Source of the DNA: Microbacterium sp. BLY
Lineage (GTDB): Bacteria > Actinomycetota > Actinomycetes > Actinomycetales > Microbacteriaceae
DNA length: 64,000 bases
Direction of reading: 5' to 3'
Assembly (NCBI RefSeq): GCF_017939615.1
Contig: NZ_JAGKSR010000001.1
Coordinates: 2,728,001 to 2,792,000 of the forward strand
The translations under genes were made by a program, and so were the position numbers. The notes below the pieces were generated by a model. The model was not told where the DNA came from and made no database searches. It worked only from the letters and a program-made list of their open reading frames with translations. Below, one piece after another: positions 57,775-64,000 of the stretch (its first letter is position 1; each line of letters starts with the position of its first letter).

Positions 57775-58242
57775 TCATCGGCCTAGAAAGACCTCGCGAA
57801 GCTGCCGAAGCTGCTCGGGCATGAACCCCACGATCTCCCTGATTCCCTGCGGTCGTGCAACCAAGACCTGCACCCGCCCCGCCTCTCGGCTGGAATCCAG
57901 GTAGGCGAGTACCGCGACACCCTTCAATGTTCGGACGATGACGTCCGGAGGAATCCGGATGTCGTGTTCGCCCAGTCTGATCCATGGCCCTGCTGTGCTC
58001 CGGAACTGCGGCGCGACAAGCTGGATCTGCTGCTGCCGTGTGGCGCGCTGGAGCCCCGCCAGCGCCTCCGAGAAGGTCTTCGCGTCCTGTGGGCGGAGAG
58101 ATGCCGTGGAGGGCGCAGGAGGGCGCGCGGATGGCTGAGGGGCGAGCTGCTGGGCGGGCTGCGGCGGGCGGGAGTAGCCGGGCGCGTTCGTCCCGCTGGT
58201 GCGCCATGGATGGATGACGCGTGCGGCGCGGCTGCTCTTCAT
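57775..58242 (-). CDS. Hypothetical protein with disordered N-terminus
   Basis: The 155-residue protein has a Pro/Gln/Ala-rich first third (GYSRPPQPAQQLAPQPS) and a compact C-terminal domain (FSEALAGLQRATRQQQIQLVAPQ, IRLGEHDIRIPPDVIVRTLKGVAVLAYL, GFMPEQLRQLREVFLG). AGGAGGGACAACCC lies just before the ATG, a strong ribosome site. The family is not recognised; it could be an element-specific DNA-binding or partition factor, but nothing proves it. Confidence 0.68.
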   Translation of the reverse strand: MKSSRAARVIHPWRTSGTNAPGYSRPPQPAQQLAPQPSARPPAPSTASLRPQDAKTFSEALAGLQRATRQQQIQLVAPQFRSTAGPWIRLGEHDIRIPPDVIVRTLKGVAVLAYLDSSREAGRVQVLVARPQGIREIVGFMPEQLRQLREVFLGR

Positions 58243-58340
58243 GGGTTGTCCCTCCTGTCGGTGCTGATGTTTGGTCCGACCCCCGCGTGCAAATCCATCG
58301 GTCCCTCGTTGGTTCGGGCGGGGGTCGGAGTTTATGGGGT

Positions 58341-58378
58341 GCCCCGTCGTCACCGATGCCCATGAGTGACGACGGGGC
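58341..58378. repeat. Perfect 13-base inverted repeat
   Basis: GCCCCGTCGTCAC (58341-58353) and GTGACGACGGGGC (58366-58378) enclose 12 bases. There is no T-run on either side, so it is not a standard terminator. It lies in the 268-base gap between two leftward element genes and could be a Rep nick-site hairpin, single-strand origin, or a Rho-type stop. Confidence 0.7.
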
Positions 58379-58510
58379 GGTTACGGAGGCGGGATCGAGC
58401 CACCTCCGCCTCGCCGGATTCTGAGGACGGCGAGGAGTCTGTGTAGTTGTGTTGTGGGGGCCGGGCGGCGGTCTCGAATAGGCGGGGCGCGACCGCACCG
58501 CCGCCCGGAG

Positions 58511-58924
58511 TCAGGGGCTCAGGTGATCGCCGCGGATGAGCTTCGCGAAGTCAGCGAGACTCACAACGGCGTAGGCGGCTTCGATGGGCTGCTCACTGCG
58601 CCACTGGATGAGTGCGCCCACGGGCACACCGCGGATGGCGGCTGTGCGCTGCGCCGATTCGAGATCTTCGCTCAACCGGAATGGCCGGAGTTTGCTGCTC
58701 ACCCGGAGATCCACGCCGTCGATGCTGAGATCGGGATCCAGGGCGTCATCTCCCAGCGAGTCCGACAGGTTCGTCGGCGTGCGCTTCGACGTAGCGGCGA
58801 TGCTCTGAGATTCCAGAAACAGGCCGACGAGATCCCGCACGGCTGCATGGATGCTGCGGGACTTGTTGCCGTACGCGGGGCCGGTTATCGCCGCACCCCT
58901 GGCTCTTGCGCAACGTAGTCCCAC
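58511..58924 (-). CDS. Hypothetical protein overlapping its upstream neighbour
   Basis: A 137-residue frame starts at GTG 40 bases inside the end of the preceding gene; the true start may lie later. The C-terminal half (GVDLRVSSKLRPFRLSEDLESAQ, GVPVGALIQWRSEQPIEAAYAVVSLADFAKLI) looks like a small nuclease-resolvase-like or restriction-like fold (ALIQWRS..AYVVV pattern), but catalytic residues are unclear. Function unknown. Confidence 0.6.
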   Translation of the reverse strand: MGLRCARARGAAITGPAYGNKSRSIHAAVRDLVGLFLESQSIAATSKRTPTNLSDSLGDDALDPDLSIDGVDLRVSSKLRPFRLSEDLESAQRTAAIRGVPVGALIQWRSEQPIEAAYAVVSLADFAKLIRGDHLSP

Positions 58925-59526
58925 CGCAACCGCACGCCGCCCTCGTCCAACGCCTTGCGCTGAGCCTCGGCGGCGGCGATGGAGGGGTCCGGCGCGGTGC
59001 TCAGCACGGTGCTGGTGACGGGTGCCGGACCGAACTTCTCGTTTACTGCGGCGAGTGCTGCTGCGCGCCGGTCACTGTCCGGCTCGCGCCACGCGGACTG
59101 ACGCGCCTCTTCTCTCGACGCCCGCCACTCTGCGGTTCCGTGCTCGGGCAGGAGGTCCACGGGGGCTGGCCCCAGCCCGAACCGCACTTCTCCCCATGTG
59201 GCGAGCTGCGCCTCCTCGGTCGCGAGATGACGGAGCCAGGAGCTGCCGTTCGCGTCCTTGCTCGCATCGATGAGCGCCTGCGTGATCGTGTACGTCTCAC
59301 CTCGGCGGCTCACGTGGGAGGCGGAGAGGAAGCCGCCACCGGTCCCGAACGTGACGCCCGTCCGGAGCGCGTGGATCTGATCGCCAGGCACGACCGGGAG
59401 CGCCGCCTGATCACGCTCGGGGGCGACGACGGGGACCACTGTTTCGGCTGCGGCTCGGTCCAGCTCCGCCACCTCGGCGCGCAGGCGCTCCAGTCGCTGC
59501 CGCCCGGTCTCGTTGGTCTTCGTCAT
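58885..59526 (-). CDS. Hypothetical element protein
   Basis: The 213-residue protein begins with a heptad-like helix (RQRLERLRAEVAELDRAAAE) and has a middle segment HALRTGVTFGTGGGFLSASHVSRRGETYTITQALIDAS. No membrane or catalytic motif. ATGA overlap with the upstream gene and 40-base overlap with the downstream one show a compact operon. Family not recognised. Confidence 0.68.
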   Translation of the reverse strand: MTKTNETGRQRLERLRAEVAELDRAAAETVVPVVAPERDQAALPVVPGDQIHALRTGVTFGTGGGFLSASHVSRRGETYTITQALIDASKDANGSSWLRHLATEEAQLATWGEVRFGLGPAPVDLLPEHGTAEWRASREEARQSAWREPDSDRRAAALAAVNEKFGPAPVTSTVLSTAPDPSIAAAEAQRKALDEGGVRLRWDYVAQEPGVRR

Positions 59527-60119
59527 GGCTGAATCTCGATTCTCGATTCGGAAAGGGATGCGATGGCGTGGCGGTACTGCTGAGCCCAGCGGGTCTGGCC
59601 CCGTTCTTCGAGCCCGTCAGCCAACGCGAGGATGGCCTCGGGGTTGTCCCGTGCGACGGAGCGGATCGCCCAAAGCAGATCCAGAGCATCGCGCACGTTC
59701 TCGGCGGTCTCTTCGGTGCGGACACCCAGACGGTCCGCGAGGATGCCCACCGCTTCGAGTTCTGCTCGTCCCGCTGCGATGACCGTACGGGCGTCACTTT
59801 CAGAATCGACCCGCACGTCTCGGGCGGAGTCGATGATGTCCATGACTCGGCTGGTCAGCTCGACACCGACGAGCCCGCTGCGGTCAAGGAGCTGGTCCCG
59901 GAGCGCTTCACTGACGTGGCCACGCACATGGCGGCGGAGCGAGTCGGAGGAAAGCCCGTAGCGACGCGCAACGCCGCGGAAGCTCCCACCCTGGAGAAGA
60001 TCCCGTTCCACGGCATCGCGGTCGGCTGCCGTACGATTGTGCACGGGCGTCCGGTCCGGGCGAGCTGTGACATCGAGTCCTCCTGATGCGGTCAGGAAGG
60101 ATATCGGCACAACGGTCAT
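59523..60119 (-). CDS. Hypothetical protein with a probable helix-turn-helix
   Basis: The 198-residue protein has RDLLQGGSFRGVARRYGLSSDSLRRHVRGH (about 38-70), which reads as a helix-turn-helix of the kind found in small-terminase or transposase-like proteins, followed by a long helical region (DIIDSARDVRVDSESDARTVIAAGRAELEAV). It may bind element DNA. It sits 50 bases after rep and overlaps the next gene by four bases. AGGAGG occurs 45 bases downstream of the ATG but precedes an out-of-frame ATG, so the upstream start is kept. Confidence 0.7.
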   Translation of the reverse strand: MTVVPISFLTASGGLDVTARPDRTPVHNRTAADRDAVERDLLQGGSFRGVARRYGLSSDSLRRHVRGHVSEALRDQLLDRSGLVGVELTSRVMDIIDSARDVRVDSESDARTVIAAGRAELEAVGILADRLGVRTEETAENVRDALDLLWAIRSVARDNPEAILALADGLEERGQTRWAQQYRHAIASLSESRIEIQP

Positions 60120-60169
60120 CGGAGCGAGAACGCTGTCGGAGCGCTCGCCGCACGCGGTCGAGGGGCCGG

Positions 60170-61084
60170 TCAGGCTGCTCCGGCTCGCAGGAGTTCATCG
60201 AAGTCCAGGACGCGATACGGCGATAGTCGTCCATGGGCTCGGGTGGGAGCACGACCCTTCACTGCATCCAGGTACTCCCGGTACCGGTCGAGATCGTCGG
60301 CGTCACCGGCTGCTGCGCCGATGAGGAGGTCGGCGGGATAGCGACCACGAGCTGACTCCGGAGCCCGGTGCAGGAGGTTCTGCTTGGTGACGTACTCCGC
60401 CATGTCGGCGGCATCGAAGCCGGGGCGCATCCAGGAGTATGCTTGGAGCCTCTCTACGGCCTCGTGACCGGTCCAGGCTGCGGCACTGCACCAACGCTGC
60501 GTAATGGCGTCCTGGAGCCGCTGAGCGCCTGCGGTGGTGTGTGCTGAGCTGAGGGTGAGCACGAGATGAATGTGGGCGTTCCAGCCCGTGGAGTTGTGGG
60601 TGATCTCCTGCGTCACGGCGTACCCGACGATGCCGTTTCGTTTCTGAAATCGACTCCAGTCCCCGCGTTTCGTGAACCGGCCGAGGATGGCATCGAGGTT
60701 GGACATCTCATTTGACAGGGGCGCGTACCCGTGGGCGTAGGTCAGGGTCACCATGACGGCGGACCGCGCTCCGCGCAGTGCTGCCTTCAGGTCGGCGCGA
60801 CGCTCGGCCAGCCGGTACTGGGAGCAGAGGACGCATCTCAGAGCACTGTCGCAGGTGTGTCCAGGTCGGCAGAGGATGATGCTGAGGTCATGGCTGAGTG
60901 CTCTGTTGAGCCTGTCGAGTGATGCATCGCTCCCACTCTCTATGAGAACGAGATACGCGAGCGGTGTGGGCTTGCTATTTCTCGCGCGTGACGCGCTAAC
61001 GCCGAATCGCGGATCGTCGGACCGGTAGTCCAAGGGCACCCGACGAGGGGTGCGGTGTGGAGCGTCGGCGGGTACGCTGGACAT
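60170..61084 (-). CDS. rep: Rolling-circle replication initiator (HUH Rep)
   Basis: The 304-residue protein shows the three Rep motifs: MVTLTYAHG (motif 1, about 111-119), the HUH metal site HIHLVL (H171, H173) and EYVTKQ with the YxxK nucleophile pair Y231/K234. An upstream Cys cluster (C72, C78, C84, C87) could bind zinc. Such enzymes nick one strand at the double-strand origin and stay bound to the 5' end. One catalytic tyrosine fits plasmid-type Rep of actinobacterial rolling-circle plasmids. It heads a leftward operon of element genes; DnaA-like boxes lie 180 bases upstream. Confidence 0.85.
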   Translation of the reverse strand: MSSVPADAPHRTPRRVPLDYRSDDPRFGVSASRARNSKPTPLAYLVLIESGSDASLDRLNRALSHDLSIILCRPGHTCDSALRCVLCSQYRLAERRADLKAALRGARSAVMVTLTYAHGYAPLSNEMSNLDAILGRFTKRGDWSRFQKRNGIVGYAVTQEITHNSTGWNAHIHLVLTLSSAHTTAGAQRLQDAITQRWCSAAAWTGHEAVERLQAYSWMRPGFDAADMAEYVTKQNLLHRAPESARGRYPADLLIGAAAGDADDLDRYREYLDAVKGRAPTRAHGRLSPYRVLDFDELLRAGAA

Positions 61085-61263
61085 CGGAAATCCGTTTCAT
61101 CGCCGCCTCTGTCTTCGCAGGACTGGGGCGGCGTTTCCGTGCGCACCCCTGGACGGGTTCGAAGCCGACAGTACTCCCTCCGAGGCGTTCTAGGAAGCTC
61201 AGGAAAACCCTGGTTAGCGGGTATATTCATAAACTCCGAGACTTAGTGCTGCGTACGCGCTAG

Positions 61264-61283
61264 ATATCCACAGGTTGTCCACA
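61264..61283. other. Two DnaA-like boxes upstream of rep
   Basis: ATATCCACA (61264-61272) and TTGTCCACA (61275-61283) each differ from the consensus TTATCCACA by one base and start 11 bases apart, one helical turn. Beside a Rep gene, this suggests a replication origin. Confidence 0.5.
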
Positions 61284-61362
61284 TGGTTCGCGCTAGCCAC
61301 TGAAGCGCTCGCGCATCATCGGCGCTGCGCGTAGGGTGCGACCTACACAGAGAGGTGGCCCC

Positions 61363-61623
61363 ATGGACTTCCGGATGAACCCCGACTTCCCCCGTCAGAT
61401 GCAGGAGCAGATCAACAAGCTGAAGGCGGTGCTGGATGGGATCTCCACTGAGTACTCCGGCGAGGACGTCGAGGTGGTGAAGGACGCGCTGAGGACGCGC
61501 TGGAACGCGGTAGGCAACGGAGCAAAAACGACTGATCCGGATCTCACCAACATCGCCACGCGCGTCAGTCTGGGGAAGCGTGTGTGGATCGAGGACAACG
61601 GCACGATCATGTCCGACGACTGA
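61363..61623 (+). CDS. Small hypothetical element protein
   Basis: The 86-residue protein (MDFRMNPDFPRQMQEQINKL..., VEVVKDALRTRWNAVG, RVSLGKRVWIEDNGTIMSDD) has GAGGTGG before its ATG and a TAGGGT box about 30 bases upstream. Soluble, no cysteine, mixed fold. Not recognised. It reads rightward, away from rep. Confidence 0.68.
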   Translation: MDFRMNPDFPRQMQEQINKLKAVLDGISTEYSGEDVEVVKDALRTRWNAVGNGAKTTDPDLTNIATRVSLGKRVWIEDNGTIMSDD

Positions 61624-61651
61624 CCGCCTCTATTCAGACGATAGCGCCGGG

Positions 61652-61657
61652 TAGCGT
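61652..61657 (+). promoter_or_regulatory. Probable leaderless -10 box for the HEPN-motif gene
   Basis: TAGCGT followed by CGTTCC and ATG. Confidence 0.5.
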
Positions 61658-61663
61658 CGTTCC

Positions 61664-62263
61664 ATGACCGACGCCGAAGCTGCACACGACGAGTGGATAC
61701 CTCTCCCCGACCATGTCGCCGTCCTACTCGGAAGGCTGACCTTCTATGCCGCGTGGCTGGACGACGTCCTCGGAGAGGCCGTCGTGCTCGCGAACCCCGA
61801 CGCGACCCATCTGGCGGAGTCGACACCTGATTGGGCTGCGAGTGGAACACGCCTCGTGGCGGCGGTGCGCGCGATCACGGTCTACCCGCCCGTCACCGAT
61901 CAGCTAGCTGACCGTTTAGCTGCCGTGAACGGCACTCGGAATCTACTGGTGCACGGCGTCTGGATGTGGCGGGACGACGCGGTCATGGTGATGAAGCGGT
62001 CCCTGAAGTCAGGCGAGCGGCACGTGGAGTACACCACGTTCACCTACCAGGAGATCGAGGAGCTGATCGACCACTACCGCATCCTCGGTGGCTTCGCTGA
62101 TCGGTTAGTCACCATTCTTCAAAAGAACGTGCGCCGCTCCTACGAAGATCGTTACCGGTGCCCGAGAGACGGAACGCCCTTGGACGGCTCGATTCAGCAG
62201 GAGATCATCGTCCAGCTGTGCCCGTCATGCGGCTACACAGTGAGCGCCAGCCCTTCCGTGTAG
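61664..62263 (+). CDS. HEPN-motif protein with partial zinc finger
   Basis: The 199-residue protein is helical up to about 155, with TRNLLVHGVW at 91-100: R92-N93-x3-H97 is the R-polar-x3-H catalytic motif of HEPN ribonucleases. Helices before it (AVLLGRLTFYAAWLDDVLGEAVVL) fit the four-helix HEPN bundle. The C-terminus has YRCPRDG and LCPSCGY, a zinc-ribbon-like pair in which the second cysteine is Asp (C166, D169, C186, C189). No partner nucleotidyltransferase (MNT) gene is adjacent. It could be a toxin or defence RNase. Confidence 0.72.
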   Translation: MTDAEAAHDEWIPLPDHVAVLLGRLTFYAAWLDDVLGEAVVLANPDATHLAESTPDWAASGTRLVAAVRAITVYPPVTDQLADRLAAVNGTRNLLVHGVWMWRDDAVMVMKRSLKSGERHVEYTTFTYQEIEELIDHYRILGGFADRLVTILQKNVRRSYEDRYRCPRDGTPLDGSIQQEIIVQLCPSCGYTVSASPSV

Positions 62264-62291
62264 TTGTCTCCGGCTCTCTGGTGGGTCACGA

Positions 62292-62316
62292 GGTGGGCCG
62301 CCGATGATGGCCCACC
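62292..62316 (+). terminator. Hairpin after the HEPN-motif gene
   Basis: GGTGGGCC and GGCCCACC form a perfect eight-base stem with a nine-base loop, 28 bases after the stop; no T-run. It overlaps the second GGTGGG of the right element edge. Confidence 0.55.
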
Positions 62317-62476
62317 CTTGCTAGTCTCTGACCGGGAGAGCCTTGTAAATCCAGAATTAGCAGCCACTTCGACGCATAACCGTCTTTATCGCACCAAGTG
62401 GGTCCGATCGCGGCATCTCCTCGACCCGAGCCCGTTTTCCCCGGGCGGTTCTCGCCCTTTCCATAGCCGTCGCTGG

Positions 62477-62482
62477 GATAAT
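62477..62482 (+). promoter_or_regulatory. Probable leaderless -10 box for VKOR
   Basis: GATAAT, then seven bases, then ATG. Confidence 0.5.
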
Positions 62483-62489
62483 CCTGAGC

Positions 62490-63107
62490 ATGAGCGAGCA
62501 GCGCACCCGCCCCGTCGTCTATGCCGTGTGGTTGATCATCGCGAGCGTCGTCGGCTGGTTCGCCGCCTTCCAGCTCACGATGGACAAGTTCATCCAGCTC
62601 GCCAACCCGGATGCGGACCTCAGCTGCAACGTCAGCGTGATGATCCAGTGCGGCAAGAACCTCGGCTCCTGGCAGGGCGAGGTCTTCGGGTTCCCGAATC
62701 CCATCATCGGCATCGCCGGCTGGATGGCCCCGCTGTTCATGGGCGTCGCCCTTCTCGCCGGCGCCCGGTTCCCGCGCTGGTTCTGGGCGACGTTCGGCGC
62801 CGGGGTGACCTTCGCCTTCGGCCTCGTGTGCTGGCTGATCTGGCAGAGCCTCTACGCCCCCAACCTCGGTGTCCTCTGCCCGTGGTGCATGCTCACCTGG
62901 TCGGTGACCATCCCGACGTTCTTCGCCACGATGCTGCACCTCACGCGCAACGGGACCTTCACACGGAACGAGAAGGTGCAGGAGCGCGCATCCCGTCTGA
63001 TGGCCTGGGTGCCCCTCGCGACGATCCTCGCCTACGCCCTCGTCGTCCTCCTCGCACAGCTGCGCGGACTCGACCTGCTCGGCGAGGTCATCGGCATGAT
63101 CTTCTGA
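62490..63107 (+). CDS. Vitamin K epoxide reductase family protein
   Basis: The 205-residue protein has about five membrane segments. The active-site pair is in CPWCMLTW (about residue 130) and the loop cysteines in DADLSCNVSVMIQCGKNLG (about 45-62), the VKOR pattern. In actinobacteria VKOR reoxidises DsbA-like proteins, passing electrons to menaquinone, and so drives disulfide formation outside the cell. No fused or adjacent thioredoxin-like partner is seen. A 226-base gap, partly element edge, precedes it. Confidence 0.93.
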   Translation: MSEQRTRPVVYAVWLIIASVVGWFAAFQLTMDKFIQLANPDADLSCNVSVMIQCGKNLGSWQGEVFGFPNPIIGIAGWMAPLFMGVALLAGARFPRWFWATFGAGVTFAFGLVCWLIWQSLYAPNLGVLCPWCMLTWSVTIPTFFATMLHLTRNGTFTRNEKVQERASRLMAWVPLATILAYALVVLLAQLRGLDLLGEVIGMIF

Positions 63108-63120
63108 CCCGCACCGCACG

Positions 63121-63165
63121 CACGACGAAGCCCGTCCGCCGTATCGGCGGACGGGCTTCGTCGTG
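63121..63165. terminator. Strong bidirectional terminator between VKOR and ndk
   Basis: A perfect 21-base stem (63121-63141 with 63145-63165) around the loop TAT. The convergent genes on both sides can share it. Confidence 0.92.
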
Positions 63166-63175
63166 ACGGGCCGGG

Positions 63176-63592
63176 TCAGTCGAACCAGATGCCCAGCTCC
63201 CGGGCGGCCGACTCGGGGCTGTCCGAGCCGTGCACGAGGTTCTGCTGCACCTTGAGGCCCCAGTCACGGCCGAAGTCGCCGCGGATGGTGCCGGGCGCGG
63301 CGGTGGTCGGGTCGGTGGTGCCGGCGAGGGAGCGGAAGCCCTCGATGACGCGGTTCCCGGCGAGGCGGATCGCCACCGACGGACCGGACATCATGAACTC
63401 GAGGAGCGGCTCGTAGAACGGCTTGCCCTCGTGCTCGGCGTAGTGCGCGGCGAGGAGGTCGCGGTCGGGCTCGACGAGACGGATGTCGACGAGCGCGTAG
63501 CCCTTCGCCTCGATGCGGGCGAGGATCGTACCGGTGAGGCCGCGGGCGACACCGTCCGGCTTGACGAGGACGAGGGTTTCTTCGGTGGCCAT
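63176..63592 (-). CDS. ndk: Nucleoside diphosphate kinase
   Basis: Moves the gamma phosphate between nucleoside tri- and diphosphates by a phosphohistidine. The 138-residue protein starts MATEETLVLVKPDGVARG and has the active-site NLVHGSDSPESA (His about 116, then the conserved GSDS). The ATG overlaps no gene but lies two bases from the DUF4233 stop, so the two are co-transcribed. Confidence 0.96.
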   Translation of the reverse strand: MATEETLVLVKPDGVARGLTGTILARIEAKGYALVDIRLVEPDRDLLAAHYAEHEGKPFYEPLLEFMMSGPSVAIRLAGNRVIEGFRSLAGTTDPTTAAPGTIRGDFGRDWGLKVQQNLVHGSDSPESAARELGIWFD

Positions 63593-63593
63593 G

Positions 63594-64000
63594 TCATTCA
63601 CTCTCTGTGTCTGCGTTCTGCGCGGTCGGCGACTCGCTCGGGCGTCGTGCGTCCAGACGAGCCCCCATGATGGTCGCATACGCCCACATGCCGCCGAAAA
63701 TCAGCACCACGAGCAGCACGGCGGGAACGGCGATGGCCGAGAGGGCCACGACGATCTGCACGACCCAGCCGGCGGCGATCGCGCCGGGCCTCGTGATCAT
63801 GCCGGCGATGACGACGCAGGCCACGGCGACCACGGCCCCGCCCACGATCCCCCACCACTGCTCGATGCCCGGCGGGAGCGCCTTCAGCCCGAAGATGGTG
63901 AGCCCGACGAGGAAGACCACGATCGCCTCGAAACCGAGGACCACCGGCGCGAGCTTCTGGACGAGGGTGCGCGGGGCACGCGGCCGTCGCGGCGCGTCGG
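63594..64000 (-). CDS. DUF4233 membrane protein (5' end outside the window)
   Basis: The visible 135 residues hold RRPRAPRTLVQKLAPVVLGF, then four hydrophobic segments (LGFEAIVVFLVGLTIFGL, GGAVVAVACVVIAGMI, AAGWVVQIVVALSAI, VPAVLLVVLIFGGMWAYATIM) and an acidic tail. This is the DUF4233 pattern; such genes lie between folC and ndk in actinobacteria. The frame stays open to the window edge and no start is convincing inside it, so the gene is cut. Confidence 0.85.
   Translation of the reverse strand, partial: DAPRRPRAPRTLVQKLAPVVLGFEAIVVFLVGLTIFGLKALPPGIEQWWGIVGGAVVAVACVVIAGMITRPGAIAAGWVVQIVVALSAIAVPAVLLVVLIFGGMWAYATIMGARLDARRPSESPTAQNADTESE

Larger units (their letters stand above)
53003..62317. 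mobile_element. Integrated plasmid-like element with tyrosine integrase and HUH Rep
   Basis: Between rne and VKOR, genes that are neighbours in related genomes as far as I know, lies a block with lower GC and no housekeeping genes. It begins with a tyrosine integrase and holds a serine recombinase, a rolling-circle Rep protein, DnaA-like boxes, several small unknown genes, a protein kinase and a HEPN-motif protein. No transfer gene (FtsK/TraB-like, relaxase beyond Rep) and no phage structural genes are seen, so it looks like an integrated replicon or a mobilisable island. The ends are set by the GGTGGGTC pairs and are tentative. Confidence 0.75.

Noticed and set aside
59855..60073. A 72-codon frame starting at an ATG with a strong AGGAGG before it
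   Set aside because: It lies fully inside the helix-turn-helix gene in another frame, and its translation is low-complexity. The AGGAGG is probably chance.

Overview
The window is very GC-rich DNA from an actinobacterium. Gene content and order point to Microbacteriaceae, most likely Microbacterium: hemW-hrcA-dnaJ-rsmE-HIT-phoH-ybeY-CNNM-era in one row, rne-rplU-rpmA-obgE-proB-proA-nadD-rsfS in another, plus DUF2510, DUF4031 and DUF4233 proteins. The genus is an inference; no rRNA is present. Many genes start at GTG, neighbours often overlap by 1-8 bases, and many start codons lie exactly six bases after a TANNNT box, the actinobacterial leaderless promoter pattern.

Layout. 1-1.5 kb: an ECF-type sigma factor with a membrane-anchored partner. 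1.6-10.6 kb: a long leftward run for ribosome maturation, RNA modification and heat shock (era, CNNM transporter, ybeY, phoH, HIT, rsmE, dnaJ, hrcA with a CIRCE operator, hemW, DUF1990). 10.6-11.35 kb: a repeat-rich gap holding a broken GIY-YIG gene. 11.4-13.2 kb: lepA. 13.5-19.2 kb: a complete oligopeptide-type ABC importer. 19.2-22.5 kb: a hydrolase, then a sugar MFS / family-1 glycosidase pair. 22.8-33.4 kb: rpsT, holA, comEC, a DUF2510 protein, comEA, an MFS carrier, leuS and pabB. 33.4-42.3 kb: accessory metabolism and envelope genes (DedA, App1-like phosphatase, GH3 hexosaminidase, oxidoreductases), tRNA-Ala(GGC), and a TetR/DUF5360 divergon with a nested palindromic operator. 42.4-52.8 kb: the core leftward cluster from rne to rsfS.

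53.0-62.3 kb is foreign. It is less GC-rich and sits between rne and the VKOR/ndk genes. It carries a tyrosine integrase, a protein kinase with a tyrosine-kinase-like catalytic loop, an unknown helical protein, a serine recombinase with three 11-base iterons beside its own promoter, four small unknown genes, a rolling-circle (HUH/YxxK) Rep protein next to two DnaA-like boxes, and a HEPN-motif protein. I read it as an integrated plasmid-like element carrying a possible defence or toxin cargo. VKOR, ndk and a DUF4233 gene (cut by the window edge) close the window.

The genes work mainly in translation and ribosome assembly, proline and NAD synthesis, peptide and sugar uptake, and DNA uptake (ComEC/ComEA with no other competence genes visible).
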